Shown piece by piece: positions 53,340 through 62,887 of a DNA stretch of 64,000 bases; the stretch's first letter is position 1, and the number at the start of each line of letters is the position of its first letter. The notes beneath the pieces were generated by a model, which did no database searches, was not told the DNA's origin, and saw nothing but the letters and a program-made list of their open reading frames with translations. A program made the position numbers and the translations under genes. The DNA comes from Flagellimonas pacifica (GTDB lineage Bacteria > Bacteroidota > Bacteroidia > Flavobacteriales > Flavobacteriaceae). Where the stretch lies: the NCBI RefSeq assembly GCF_900215465.1, contig NZ_OBEH01000003.1:1-64000 (forward strand). Reading direction: 5' to 3'.

Positions 53340-53355
53340 AATCAATTCAAGTATA

Positions 53356-53742
53356 ATGGAAAGTAAAATAAAAGCTGTAGAGGAGTTTCACAATTCTTTT
53401 GGACTGGGAGTTTTGCAAAGACCAAAGGCGGATTTGGGAAAAGATAAGAACCAGTTACGGTTTAATCTAATGGATGAGGAGAATAAAGAATACTTGGAAG
53501 CTGCAAACAATGGTGATTTAATTGAGGTGGCGGATGCTTTGGGCGATATGCTCTATATTTTGTGCGGTACAATTTTGGAGCATGGAATGCAGTATAAAAT
53601 AGAGGAGGTCTTTGAAGAAATACAGCGAAGTAATATGAGTAAATTGGATGAAAATGGAAAGCCAATTTATCGTGAGGATGGAAAAGTGCTAAAGGGACCT
53701 AACTATTTTAAACCGGATATCAAAACAGTTTTGGATAAATAA
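53356..53742 (+). CDS. MazG-like nucleoside triphosphate pyrophosphohydrolase
   Basis: A 128-residue all-alpha NTP-PPase. The metal-binding pattern is DEENKEYLEAANNGDLIEVA followed by DALGDMLYILCGTILEHG, i.e. ExxE plus ExxD as in the phosphoribosyl-ATP pyrophosphohydrolase/MazG fold. It probably removes non-canonical or excess NTPs. It is followed by a strong terminator. Confidence 0.85.
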   Translation: MESKIKAVEEFHNSFGLGVLQRPKADLGKDKNQLRFNLMDEENKEYLEAANNGDLIEVADALGDMLYILCGTILEHGMQYKIEEVFEEIQRSNMSKLDENGKPIYREDGKVLKGPNYFKPDIKTVLDK

Positions 53743-53768
53743 AAAAAGCGCCGAAAGGCGCTTTTTTT
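53741..53768. terminator. Strong bidirectional terminator
   Basis: AAAAAAAGCGCC-GAAA-GGCGCTTTTTTT between the convergent MazG-like and ilvE genes. Confidence 0.95.
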
Positions 53769-53771
53769 TAT

Positions 53772-54839
53772 TTATTGCACTTTAAATCTCCAGCCAAATT
53801 TGTCTTCGGCTCGGTTATATTGTATATCAGTTATTCGTTGTTTTAGTTTAGAAGCATAACTATTGGTTAGCTCCGGCAAATCATAATCTTTGTCTTTATA
53901 TCCAAACCCGGCTATTGGCGATACCACAGCAGCGGTTCCCGCTCCGAACATTTCTTTTAATGTTCCATTGTTGGCCGCCTCAACTACTTCGCTAACGGAA
54001 ATTTTCCTAACCTCAGTTGCTATTCCTTCATCTTTGGCAATATCCAAAATACTCTTTCGGGTAATACCGTCCAAAATACGATCACTTGTTGGCCCGGTAA
54101 TCAAGGTGTCATTTATGCGAACAAAAATGTTCATTGCTCCAGCTTCCTCAATATACTCATGTGTATTGTCATCTGTCCAAATAACCTGCTGGTAGCCTTT
54201 GTCAACGGCAAGCTGTGTTGGGTAAAACTGCCCTGCATAGTTCCCTCCTGCTTTGGCATACCCTACACCACCGTTGGCGGCTCTTGAATAGTTTTCTTCA
54301 ATCAATACCTTTACTTTTCCAGAAAAATAAGCTCCTGAGGGCGCACAGGCAATAATAAATTTATATTCATCAGCCGGTGAGGCATGAAAGCCGGTTCCAG
54401 AAGCGAGGATAAATGGTCTTATATAAAGTGAGCTACCTGGCTTTTGGGGAATCCAATCACTTTCCAATTGCAAAAGGGTATTTAGTCCTTCCATAAAATA
54501 GGCCTCCGGTAACTCTGGTATGGCCAATCTTTTGGCAGATTTGTTCAATCGTTTAAAATTTTCCAAGGGTCTAAACAACCATGCTTGGCCATTTTCATCC
54601 TTGTAGGCCTTCATTCCTTCAAAAATGGATTGACCATAATGGAATATTTTTGCAGAAGGGTCCAGTGACAGTGGCTGATAAGGAATAATTTTAGGAGCTT
54701 TCCACTCCCCATTTACATAGTCGCAGATCAGCATATGATCAGTGTAAGTGCTTCCAAATGAAAGATTGTTAAAATCAACATCATGGATTTTGGAAGTTTT
54801 TGCCTTTTCTACAGTAAAAGTATTCGCCATTGTTTCCAT
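53772..54839 (-). CDS. ilvE: Branched-chain amino acid aminotransferase
   Basis: A 355-residue class IV PLP aminotransferase of the BCAT2-like group. Seen: HYGQSIFEGMKAYKDENGQA, LYIRPFILASGTGFHASPAD, the PLP-Lys region GVGYAKAGGNYAGQFYPTQL, EEAGAMNIFVRIND and GPTSDRILDGITRKSILDIA. It interconverts Val, Leu and Ile with their 2-oxo acids. A second Met three codons in is an alternative start. Confidence 0.95.
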   Translation of the reverse strand: METMANTFTVEKAKTSKIHDVDFNNLSFGSTYTDHMLICDYVNGEWKAPKIIPYQPLSLDPSAKIFHYGQSIFEGMKAYKDENGQAWLFRPLENFKRLNKSAKRLAIPELPEAYFMEGLNTLLQLESDWIPQKPGSSLYIRPFILASGTGFHASPADEYKFIIACAPSGAYFSGKVKVLIEENYSRAANGGVGYAKAGGNYAGQFYPTQLAVDKGYQQVIWTDDNTHEYIEEAGAMNIFVRINDTLITGPTSDRILDGITRKSILDIAKDEGIATEVRKISVSEVVEAANNGTLKEMFGAGTAAVVSPIAGFGYKDKDYDLPELTNSYASKLKQRITDIQYNRAEDKFGWRFKVQ

Positions 54840-55032
54840 ATTACAAAGGATTAGAACCGCTAAAATTAAACAATAAGCAAAAGCATTGCTTACTTTTAAT
54901 TAAAATTAAACAGTTTCTTGCTGAAATTTTACGATTTTTCTATTCTTTGATGTATTTAACATTTTATATGCAGCTTGAACAAAAGAAATTGGAATCCAAT
55001 AATTAATTATCAGTGAAAATTAGCCAAAGACT

Positions 55033-55701
55033 TTGAAAAGAAGAGTAATAACTACTGCGGACGGTTCCAAAACTATACAAATAGAGGATTGGGATGAACA
55101 ATATCATTCCAAGCATGGAGCAATCCAAGAAGCATTTCATGTTTTTATAGATCACGGACTTGCGCTGTTTCAAAATACTGAAGTGAAAATTTTGGAAATA
55201 GGCTTTGGAACAGGGCTTAATGCTCTGATTACCATGATGGAAATGAAAAAGAGAAATTTACAGATAAATTATGTGGCGATAGAAGCGTTTCCAGTTTTAA
55301 TGGAAGAAGTAGAACAATTGGAATATTGTATGCAATTAAATGCTCCGGAACATCAATCACTTTTTGATAAAATGCATATGGTTGAATGGGAAAAGAACAT
55401 ATCCATCATTTCAAAATTTACCTTGAAAAAACAAAAGAAGGACTTTAAATCGATAAACGACACGGATTTGTTTAACCTCATTTACTTTGATGCTTTTGGA
55501 GCTAGAGTTCAACCTGAGTTGTGGACTGAGGAAATATTCTCAAAAATGTACAATGCGTTAAAAGATAACGGGGTGTTGGTTACCTATGCCGCTAAAGGTA
55601 GTGTTAGAAGAGCTTTGCAGTCCGTTGGATTTACAGTTGAACGATTACCAGGTCCTCCTGGAAAACGGGAAATGTTACGGGCAACAAAAACAAGACAGTG
55701 A
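55033..55701 (+). CDS. mnmD: tRNA mnm5s2U34 methyltransferase MnmD
   Basis: A 222-residue SAM-dependent enzyme, the stand-alone MnmD found in bacteria without MnmC fusion. Seen: TTADGSKTIQIEDWDEQYHS and KHGAIQEAFHVFIDHGL, SAM loop ILEIGFGTGLNAL, YFDAFGARVQPELWTEEIFS, and YAAKGSVRRALQSVGFTVER with PGPPGKREMLRA at the end. It finishes the wobble uridine of certain tRNAs. The start is TTG 55033; no ATG fits. Confidence 0.93.
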   Translation: MKRRVITTADGSKTIQIEDWDEQYHSKHGAIQEAFHVFIDHGLALFQNTEVKILEIGFGTGLNALITMMEMKKRNLQINYVAIEAFPVLMEEVEQLEYCMQLNAPEHQSLFDKMHMVEWEKNISIISKFTLKKQKKDFKSINDTDLFNLIYFDAFGARVQPELWTEEIFSKMYNALKDNGVLVTYAAKGSVRRALQSVGFTVERLPGPPGKREMLRATKTRQ

Positions 55702-55829
55702 TAAAATAGTGTTAATTGGCCTCGTAACTTTATGATAATTTAGTTTAAAGTATGAACATTTATGTTAAACCTAAATTAATGCCTGATAAGCAGCTGTTTA
55801 AACCACTAAATTTGGACTAAAATGATGTT

Positions 55830-56792
55830 ATGAAGGTGTTGATAACAGGAGCAACGGGGTTGGTGGGCAAAGCCATTGTCAACGTGCTACTTTCAAAAGG
55901 TGTAGCGGTTAACTATTTGACTACGAGTAAAAAGAAAATAGTTGTTTCCGAAACATATAAGGGCTTTTATTGGAACCCTTCAAAAGGAGAAATAGATTTT
56001 TCATGTTTTGAGGGTGCTACCGCTGTGGTGAATTTGGCAGGAGCTAGTATTTCTAATCGTTGGTCCAAATCTTACAAGGAAAAAATTCGGTCAAGTAGGG
56101 TAGATAGCCTAAAAACTTTATACGAAGGACTAAAAGAAAATGACACCTCACAGATTCAATCTTTTATTTCTGCTTCTGCCATAGGTGTTTATCCAAGTTC
56201 ATTATCCAACTTTTACATTGAGGATGAAAAGAAGGTTGATAAAAGTTTTCTTGGTGAAGTTGTACAGAAATGGGAGCAAGAAGCCGATAAGTTCAACGAG
56301 TTTAATTTCAACGTAGCCAAAATAAGAATAGGTATAGTGCTTTCAACTTTGGGAGGGGCACTTCCTAAAATGGCCAGACCCATTCAAAATTTTGTTGGAG
56401 CGGCTTTTGGAAATGGAGATCAATGGCAATCTTGGATTCATTTAGATGATTTGGCACAACTGTTTGTTTTTGTCATTGAAAATAACCTTAAGGGTATCTT
56501 TAACGCTGTGGCGCCAAACCCCGTTACCAACACCAAAATGACCAAGGAAGTAGCAAAAATATTGGATAGACCTTTAATACTGCCCAATGTGCCTAAGTTG
56601 GCCATGCAGCTTATTCTTGGAGAAATGGCATACTTGCTCTTTGCAAGTCAAAGGGTGAGCAGCAAACGAATAGAAAAAAAAGGTTTTATTTTTCAATACT
56701 CAAACATAGGGTCTGCACTTGAAGACTTATATTTAACCAAAACGGAAGGCGGTAAATCAGAGGAAACCAGCTTGGATAAGAAGTTTGTTTAA
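55830..56792 (+). CDS. TIGR01777 family SDR protein (YfcH-like)
   Basis: A 320-residue NAD(P)-binding epimerase-like protein. Seen: Rossmann loop ITGATGLVGKAIVNVLLS, VVNLAGASISNRWSKSYKEK, ISASAIGVYPS and the C-terminal DUF1731 segment (GIFNAVAPNPVTNTKMTKEV). Substrate unknown. A terminator follows at 56821. Confidence 0.93.
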   Translation: MKVLITGATGLVGKAIVNVLLSKGVAVNYLTTSKKKIVVSETYKGFYWNPSKGEIDFSCFEGATAVVNLAGASISNRWSKSYKEKIRSSRVDSLKTLYEGLKENDTSQIQSFISASAIGVYPSSLSNFYIEDEKKVDKSFLGEVVQKWEQEADKFNEFNFNVAKIRIGIVLSTLGGALPKMARPIQNFVGAAFGNGDQWQSWIHLDDLAQLFVFVIENNLKGIFNAVAPNPVTNTKMTKEVAKILDRPLILPNVPKLAMQLILGEMAYLLFASQRVSSKRIEKKGFIFQYSNIGSALEDLYLTKTEGGKSEETSLDKKFV

Positions 56793-56820
56793 GTTCTGGG
56801 GATTAACTATCCATTCCAGT

Positions 56821-56844
56821 ATCCGCCAAAGGCGGATTTTTTTG
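56821..56844 (+). terminator. Rho-independent terminator after the SDR gene
   Basis: ATCCGCC-AAA-GGCGGAT followed by seven T residues. Confidence 0.92.
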
Positions 56845-56926
56845 TGATTTGTGGTGACATTTTGACATTTTTAGACAATTGGCAGTACTTTTGCCTCTTC
56901 AAAAAAGGAAATAAAATTTACGGCAT

Positions 56927-57502
56927 ATGAGTAAGAAAAGTAAGGTTGAGGAAATGGATGCGGAATTGAACGATTCCCAAACAATTGAAAATCCTGAACT
57001 GAGCGATGAAAATATAGAAGCGAAAGCTGGAACTGAGGAGAAAGAAGAACTTTCTGAGGAAGACCAGCTACGTGAAGATCTGGCAAAAGAAAAGGATAAG
57101 TTTTTAAGACTTTTTGCCGAGTTCGAAAATTTCAAGAAACGAACGTCCAAAGAGCGCATGGATCTTTTTAAAACTGCGGGACAAGAAGTTATAGTTTCGT
57201 TGTTGCCAGTTTTGGATGATTTTGATAGAGCCCTTAAGGAAATTTCAAAATCTGAAGATAAAGAGATGTTCAAAGGAGTAGAGCTCATCAGCAATAAGTT
57301 AAAGGAGACTTTAAAGAGTAAGGGATTGGAACAGGTTGAAGCTGGAGAAGGAGATGTTTTTGATGCCGAGATCCATGACGCCATAACACAGATACCAGCT
57401 CCAAATAAAAAAATGAAAGGCAAAATAATAGATGTGGTCGAAAAAGGGTTCAAACTTGGAGACCGCATTATACGACACCCAAAAGTGGTTGTTGGTAACT
57501 AA
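56927..57502 (+). CDS. grpE: Nucleotide exchange factor GrpE
   Basis: A 191-residue GrpE: acidic N-terminal extension (residues 1-50), long coiled coil (EDQLREDLAKEKDKFLRLFA, EFENFKKRTSKERMDL), and the beta domain (GEGDVFDAEIHDAITQIPAP, GFKLGDRIIRHPKVVVGN). It releases ADP from DnaK. dnaJ follows after 6 nt, forming the grpE-dnaJ operon. Confidence 0.96.
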   Translation: MSKKSKVEEMDAELNDSQTIENPELSDENIEAKAGTEEKEELSEEDQLREDLAKEKDKFLRLFAEFENFKKRTSKERMDLFKTAGQEVIVSLLPVLDDFDRALKEISKSEDKEMFKGVELISNKLKETLKSKGLEQVEAGEGDVFDAEIHDAITQIPAPNKKMKGKIIDVVEKGFKLGDRIIRHPKVVVGN

Positions 57503-57508
57503 AAATAT

Positions 57509-58627
57509 ATGAAGGAGGACTTTTACGAAATATTGGGTGTTTCCAAAGGCGCTTCGGCTGCGGAAATAAAGAAGGCTTATAGAAAAAAAGCCATCGAGTT
57601 TCACCCAGATAAGAATCCAGGTGATACCAAGGCTGAGGAAATGTTCAAAAAAGCTGCGGAAGCCTATGAAGTGTTGAGTGACCCTGATAAACGAGCGAAA
57701 TATGACCAATTTGGTCATGCAGCCTTTGAAGGAGGTGCCGGATTTGGCGGTGGCGGTATGAATATGGATGATATCTTCAGTCAGTTTGGAGATATTTTCG
57801 GTAGTGCCTTTGGCGGCGGTTTTAGCGGTTTTGGTGGTTTTGGTGGCGGTGGACAACGACGTGTCAAAGGAAGCAATCTCCGTATTCGAGTGAAATTGAC
57901 CCTTGAGGAAATTGCTAATGGTGTTGAGAAAAAAGTAAAGGTTAGAAGAAAAGTACAAGCAGACGGTGTAACCTATAAAACCTGTCCTACTTGCAATGGT
58001 AGTGGTCAAGTTACTAAGATTACCAATACCATTTTGGGAAGAATGCAGACGGCTACCACTTGTAATTCTTGCGGGGGAGCTGGACAAACCATTGACAATA
58101 GGCCAAGCGGAGCTGATGCACAAGGTCTTAAGGTTGAGGAAGAGACGGTTTCCATAAAAATTCCGCCAGGTGTTGAAGAAGGAATGCAGCTAAAAGTTAC
58201 CGGCAAAGGAAATGGAGCACCAGGTAACGGGATTCCAGGTGATTTGTTGGTAGCTATAGAAACTGTTGAGCACGATACCCTGAAAAGAGAAGGGGATAAT
58301 TTGCATTACGACCTTTATATCAGTTTTTCCGAAGCAGTTTTGGGAAGTTCAAAAGAGATTGATGCCGTTGGCGGTAAGGTCCGTATTAAATTGGAACCTG
58401 GGATTCAATCCGGAAAAATACTTAGGTTGAGAGGCAAGGGCATATCAAGCATAAATGGATACGGAAGTGGCGATTTGTTGGTGCATGTAAATGTTTGGAC
58501 ACCAAAAGAATTGAGCCGGGAACAGAAGGAATTCTTTGAACGGATGCAGAATGATGAAAACTTTGTTCCAAAGCCTGAAAAATCAGATAAGTCCTTTTTT
58601 GAGAAAGTTAAAGATATGTTCTCCTAA
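57509..58627 (+). CDS. dnaJ: Chaperone DnaJ with reduced zinc region
   Basis: A 372-residue J-protein: J domain with HPD at 32-34, Gly/Phe linker (about 75-115), substrate-binding C-terminal domains. Only two of the usual four CxxCxGxG motifs are present (CPTCNGSG at 159 and CNSCGGAG at 185). Motif 1 is replaced around [12 protein letters not shown] and motif 4 around [10 protein letters not shown], so the second zinc site remains and the first is gone. This looks typical of flavobacterial DnaJ rather than a decayed gene. It works with DnaK and GrpE. Confidence 0.96.
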   Translation: MKEDFYEILGVSKGASAAEIKKAYRKKAIEFHPDKNPGDTKAEEMFKKAAEAYEVLSDPDKRAKYDQFGHAAFEGGAGFGGGGMNMDDIFSQFGDIFGSAFGGGFSGFGGFGGGGQRRVKGSNLRIRVKLTLEEIANGVEKKVKVRRKVQADGVTYKTCPTCNGSGQVTKITNTILGRMQTATTCNSCGGAGQTIDNRPSGADAQGLKVEEETVSIKIPPGVEEGMQLKVTGKGNGAPGNGIPGDLLVAIETVEHDTLKREGDNLHYDLYISFSEAVLGSSKEIDAVGGKVRIKLEPGIQSGKILRLRGKGISSINGYGSGDLLVHVNVWTPKELSREQKEFFERMQNDENFVPKPEKSDKSFFEKVKDMFS

Positions 58628-58720
58628 CAAATATTACTTTTCTGTTTAAGAAAAAAACGTATATTTGGAACTGATGTTGGGAAACCAATATCTAATTTTC
58701 TTTTTCATAGCAATTTTTTT

Positions 58721-58748
58721 CCCATCCTTGATTTTATTTAAGGGTGGG
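58721..58748 (+). terminator. Terminator of grpE-dnaJ
   Basis: CCCATCCTT pairs with AAGGGTGGG (one G-T wobble) across a T-rich loop, followed by TTTTGTTTTT. Confidence 0.75.
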
Positions 58749-58789
58749 TTTTGTTTTTATAAGGATAGCGGTCTTTTTGGGCAAATACA

Positions 58790-58797
58790 TATCTTTG
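58790..58797 (+). promoter_or_regulatory. -7 box (TATCTTTG) of the ABC operon
   Basis: Exact TAnnTTTG, 14 nt before ATG 58812. No clear -33 partner. Confidence 0.5.
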
Positions 58798-58811
58798 AAA
58801 AAATTGTTTAA

Positions 58812-59747
58812 ATGGATAACATCCTTGTTGCCAAAAACGTCTGTAAATCATATGGAGACTATACAGCACTAAGCAACATATCACTGGAAATACCCAAGAA
58901 TTGCATTTATGGACTTTTGGGGCCCAATGGAGCTGGAAAGACCACCTTTATACGCATCATAAATCAAATAACATATCAAGATAGTGGAGAGATTTTGTTT
59001 AACGGTAGCCCTTTGGCACCAGAACATATCTCGTTAATTGGTTATTTACCCGAAGAAAGAGGACTGTACAAGAGTATGAAGGTAGGTGAACAGGCATTGT
59101 ATCTGGCCCAACTAAAGGGACTTTCAAAAACTGATGCCAAACAAAGATTGAAATATTGGTTTGACCGTTTGGACATAGGAGATTGGTGGAACAAAAAAAT
59201 TCAGGAGCTTTCTAAAGGAATGGCCCAAAAGATTCAGTTTATAGTTACCGTTCTTCATGAGCCCAAACTATTAATATTTGACGAACCTTTTAGTGGATTT
59301 GACCCCATCAATGCCAATATCATCAAAGATGAGATTCTTCAACTTAAAGAAAAAGGCACTTCCATAATCTTTTCTACACACCGAATGGAATCCGTTGAAG
59401 AGCTTTGTGAATACATTGCCCTTATCCATAAATCGGAGAAAATATTGGATGGAAAGCTTTCTGATATTAAAAAAGCATACAAGAACAACATTTTTAATGT
59501 TGGATTAGAAATTCAGGGTGCTGAAGACACGTTTATAAAAACGCTGGAAAATCAGTTTCAGATTCTTTCTTCAAGTTTTGATGCAGAAGAAAAACAATTG
59601 GACTTTACAGTTCAGCTGCCCTCAAACCATACTGCTGATGTACTTGCACAACTTTCCCAAACTGCGAACATCAATCGTTTTGAGGAAACTATTCCTTCGG
59701 CCAACGACATATTTATACAAACCGTAAGTAAGGAGAATGACAGGTAA
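58812..59747 (+). CDS. ABC transporter ATP-binding protein (NatA-like)
   Basis: A 311-residue ATPase: Walker A GLLGPNGAGKTTFIRI, signature ELSKGMAQKIQFIVTV, Walker B LLIFDEPFSGFDP, switch His in IIFSTHRMESVEE, then a DUF4162-type C-terminal domain. It pairs with the ABC-2 permease whose start overlaps its end by 11 nt. The family includes Na+ and drug exporters; cargo unknown. Confidence 0.93.
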   Translation: MDNILVAKNVCKSYGDYTALSNISLEIPKNCIYGLLGPNGAGKTTFIRIINQITYQDSGEILFNGSPLAPEHISLIGYLPEERGLYKSMKVGEQALYLAQLKGLSKTDAKQRLKYWFDRLDIGDWWNKKIQELSKGMAQKIQFIVTVLHEPKLLIFDEPFSGFDPINANIIKDEILQLKEKGTSIIFSTHRMESVEELCEYIALIHKSEKILDGKLSDIKKAYKNNIFNVGLEIQGAEDTFIKTLENQFQILSSSFDAEEKQLDFTVQLPSNHTADVLAQLSQTANINRFEETIPSANDIFIQTVSKENDR

Positions 59748-61080
59748 GTTAGGGTTGATCATAAAACGGGAGTATTTGGCCAAGGTAAGGAACAAATCTT
59801 TCATTGTCATGACCGTATTGAGTCCTATCCTTATTGTGGGGATGATTGTGTTGATTGCCTACCTGACAAAAGTGAACGATAGTGAAAAGAGAATTATTTC
59901 TGTTCTTAATGAAAGTGAGTTTTTTCAGCAAGATTTCCGGATAACGGAATCAACGTCCTATGTCCATTTTGAAAACATTTCTTTGGAAGAGGCTAAGGAT
60001 TCAACTATGTCATTGGGATATTATGGATTGCTCTACCTTCCAAATGAAAAGGATATGGAAGAAGTTGCAAAATCAACCTATTTATTTACACAGGATAACC
60101 CCAATACCCATATAACACAAAAGCTTGAACGAATCTTTCAAAAGCAGTTGCGTCAAAAAAGATTGGGTAATCTAGGAGTTTCCGCTGACCAATTTTCTGC
60201 TATTGAAAAAGACTTTGAAATCAATTTGGCAACATTTGCGGGTGAAAAAAGTGTAAAGGGCATCAATGAGATAAAGGCATTTATTGGCGGTGCTTTTGGG
60301 TATGCCATTATGATGTTCATTATTATTTACGGAGGTTTTGTAATGCGTAGTGTTATTGAAGAAAAAACCAGTAGAATAATTGAGGTGATTATTTCTTCGG
60401 TTAAACCTTTTCAGTTGATGTTGGGCAAAATCATAGGGACTTCATTGGCTGGAATAACACAGTTCGCAATATGGATTGTTTCCGCTTCGTTACTGTTGTT
60501 TTTGGTGTCGTTGTTCCTAGGAATAGATTTAAGCACTTTACTTGGCGAAGCTCAAATGAACCCTGATAAAATAAACGGCGTAGCCCAATTTTCACAACCG
60601 TTGGATGGTGACATGTTGCTGTATGCCAAAGAAATTCTGGATATACCTTGGTTTTTATTGATAAGTTCCTTTTTAATATATTTTATTTTGGGCTATCTTA
60701 TTTATAGCTCCATTTATGCAGCAATTGGTGCAGCGGTGGATAATGAAACGGATACCCAGCAATTTATATTCCCTATAATTTTACCTTTAATGCTAGCTAT
60801 TTATATAGGGTTCTTTTCGGTGTTTAGCAATCCGCATGGGCCTATAGCTGTTGGGTTTTCTTTGTTCCCATTAACCTCGCCTATTGTGATGTTGATGAGA
60901 CTTCCGGGAGGTATTGGCGAAGGAGGAGTACCTTTGTGGCAATTATTGTTGTCCATTGCATTATTAATCGGCACCTTTTGGGGAATAGTGTCTTTGGCGG
61001 CCAAAATTTACAGGGTGGGAATTTTAATGTACGGTAAAAGACCTACCTATAAGGAATTGTTCAAATGGTTAAGATATTAG
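59737..61080 (+). CDS. ABC-2 type permease (NatB-like)
   Basis: A 447-residue membrane protein. One helix at about 22-43, a large periplasmic domain (about 45-175), and five to six helices in the C-terminal half, including the conserved RSVIEEKTSRIIEVIISSVK loop that contacts the ATPase. It matches NatB/YhaP-type permeases. Overlaps the ATPase gene by 11 nt; followed 4 nt later by an MscS gene, so all three form an operon. Confidence 0.92.
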   Translation: MTGKLGLIIKREYLAKVRNKSFIVMTVLSPILIVGMIVLIAYLTKVNDSEKRIISVLNESEFFQQDFRITESTSYVHFENISLEEAKDSTMSLGYYGLLYLPNEKDMEEVAKSTYLFTQDNPNTHITQKLERIFQKQLRQKRLGNLGVSADQFSAIEKDFEINLATFAGEKSVKGINEIKAFIGGAFGYAIMMFIIIYGGFVMRSVIEEKTSRIIEVIISSVKPFQLMLGKIIGTSLAGITQFAIWIVSASLLLFLVSLFLGIDLSTLLGEAQMNPDKINGVAQFSQPLDGDMLLYAKEILDIPWFLLISSFLIYFILGYLIYSSIYAAIGAAVDNETDTQQFIFPIILPLMLAIYIGFFSVFSNPHGPIAVGFSLFPLTSPIVMLMRLPGGIGEGGVPLWQLLLSIALLIGTFWGIVSLAAKIYRVGILMYGKRPTYKELFKWLRY

Positions 61081-61084
61081 CATT

Positions 61085-61984
61085 ATGCAGGAAGGAACAG
61101 ATGATATAAAAGAGATTATTCAAGAGGACATTTGGGGTTCCATAAAGGATTTTCTAAATCTTGGCTTCCATTTAGGAGAAGGAGATAAATCCATCCACCT
61201 TACCATTGGACTACTATTGCTTTTAGCTGTTGCTTCTGTAGTGACCAAGTTTCTTTTGAAATGGGTTAGATATCTCCTTACCCGAAAAATGGAGCAAGAG
61301 GACAAACAGAAATTCTCAAGTGTTTTCAAGTTTACCAACTACGTGATCTATTTAATTGTGGTTTTGGTGACATTGAGTGCTGCCGGAATCGATATAACAA
61401 TTGTCATTACGGCTTCTGCCGCTTTGTTTGTTGGACTTGGTTTGGCATTGCAAGAGCTGTTTCAGGATATTCTTGGCGGTATTTTTATTATCGTTGATAA
61501 GTCCCTGCAGGTTGGAGATATAGTTGAGGTAGATGGAAAAGTTGGCAAGGTGTTCGAAATCAAACTGAGAACTACTAGAGCAATAACCCGTGATGATAAG
61601 GTCATAATTATTCCAAACCACAAGTTTATTAGTGACATCATACACAATTACACCCAAAACCATAGGACCACACGAGAAAGTGTTAATGTAGGTGTTGCAT
61701 ATGGCAGTAATGTTGATATGGTTACAAAATTGTTGGAAGAAGTGGCACATGAACAAAAGCAAGTGTTAAAGAACCCAAAACCTTTTGTGCTTTTTGATGA
61801 TTTTGGAGATTCAGCATTGTTGTTTTCCCTTCATTTTTTTACCAATGATAGCTTTAGGGATCCCAAAATCAAAAGTGATATCCGATATAAAATAAATGCC
61901 AAGTTCAAAGAGAACAATGTAAGCATTCCGTTCCCACAACGCGATGTTCATATAACCCAAGATCAAAAACCTTTAGGACAATAA
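61085..61984 (+). CDS. MscS family mechanosensitive channel
   Basis: A 299-residue channel with helices at about 36-56, 84-103 and 107-130. The pore-lining Gly/Ala-rich helix is ASAALFVGLGLALQELFQDI, followed by the beta domain (VGDIVEVDGKVGKVFEIKLR, DKVIIIPNHKFISDIIHNYT). It opens under membrane tension. It lies downstream of the ABC permease with a 4-nt gap. Its stop is TAA 61982-61984, overlapping a possible ATA start of the next gene. Confidence 0.93.
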   Translation: MQEGTDDIKEIIQEDIWGSIKDFLNLGFHLGEGDKSIHLTIGLLLLLAVASVVTKFLLKWVRYLLTRKMEQEDKQKFSSVFKFTNYVIYLIVVLVTLSAAGIDITIVITASAALFVGLGLALQELFQDILGGIFIIVDKSLQVGDIVEVDGKVGKVFEIKLRTTRAITRDDKVIIIPNHKFISDIIHNYTQNHRTTRESVNVGVAYGSNVDMVTKLLEEVAHEQKQVLKNPKPFVLFDDFGDSALLFSLHFFTNDSFRDPKIKSDIRYKINAKFKENNVSIPFPQRDVHITQDQKPLGQ

Positions 61985-62877
61985 AAAAATCAGCATATCA
62001 TAAAGCATTTTGGGTAATTGGTTTAGCCCTTGTGATTTTATCCGGTCAAGAAGTATTGGGACAAAGTTCCGATGTTTTTCGAGTGGAGTACCTAAATATC
62101 CCCGAAAACGATTCAGGAATAAAAACCCAGAGATATAAACTTTCATTCAATTTACCCATTAAATTGAACGAAAAGAAAGACTACCTGATAACTGGGTTGG
62201 AATACAATAAATTTGATTTGGATTATTCTCAGAATCTCCCTTTTGATAAAAGCGAGTTGATTAGGTTCCATATTGCGGATTTAAATTTGGGACTTATCAC
62301 CAAATGGAACGAAAACTGGAACTTTGTGACCATAGTTACGCCCAGATTAGCATCCAATTTTATCCATGGAACCAAAAAAGATGACTTTTTCTTTAATGCA
62401 ACCGCAGCATTTTGGAAAGAAAAACCTAACGCAGAAAAACCCTTCAGGATTGTCCTTGGCTTATCCTATAATAGCACAACGGGACTTCCGGTTCCTCTTC
62501 CATTGGTGAGCTATTATCGCAGGTTTCATCGCAAATGGTCTTACACTTTAGGTATTCCCAAATCTATCTTTAAGCATCATATATCTAAAAAACATACCTT
62601 GGAAATGGCACTATTATTGGATGGCTACTTTATAAATGTCCAGAATGATATCATTTTGCCAGATAACCAATTGGGGTCAAAAATTTCTCTAACAGCACTG
62701 GTGGGAGCCGTGGGTTATCAATACAACATTACCAAAAATATGGCTTTGTATGGTATGGTGGGTCGTTCTTTTGAGCAGGAGGGTAAGCTTAGAAATGATA
62801 AAAGAGGGGATGTTTTTTTATTAAATAATGAAGCAAATCTATATATTAGAACAGGTTTCAAAATAGGAATTTTTTAA
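61981..62877 (+). CDS. DUF6268-type outer-membrane protein with abnormal start
   Basis: An open frame encodes a beta-rich protein (VEYLNIPENDSGIKTQRYKL, FNFVTIVTPRLASNFIHGT-like strands, last strand YIRTGFKIGIF) of about 298 residues, probably the DUF6268 outer-membrane family. The first normal start is GTG 62032, but that cuts the signal peptide. The frame upstream reads KKSAYHKAFWVIGLALVILS up to a cleavage site near LGQ, preceded by ATA at 61981. ATA overlaps the mscS stop as ATAA, exactly where an ATGA overlap would be expected. Either ATA is used, or a G-to-A change (or a sequence error) removed the start. Confidence 0.65.
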   Translation: MKKSAYHKAFWVIGLALVILSGQEVLGQSSDVFRVEYLNIPENDSGIKTQRYKLSFNLPIKLNEKKDYLITGLEYNKFDLDYSQNLPFDKSELIRFHIADLNLGLITKWNENWNFVTIVTPRLASNFIHGTKKDDFFFNATAAFWKEKPNAEKPFRIVLGLSYNSTTGLPVPLPLVSYYRRFHRKWSYTLGIPKSIFKHHISKKHTLEMALLLDGYFINVQNDIILPDNQLGSKISLTALVGAVGYQYNITKNMALYGMVGRSFEQEGKLRNDKRGDVFLLNNEANLYIRTGFKIGIF

Positions 62878-62887
62878 ATAGCAAGGG

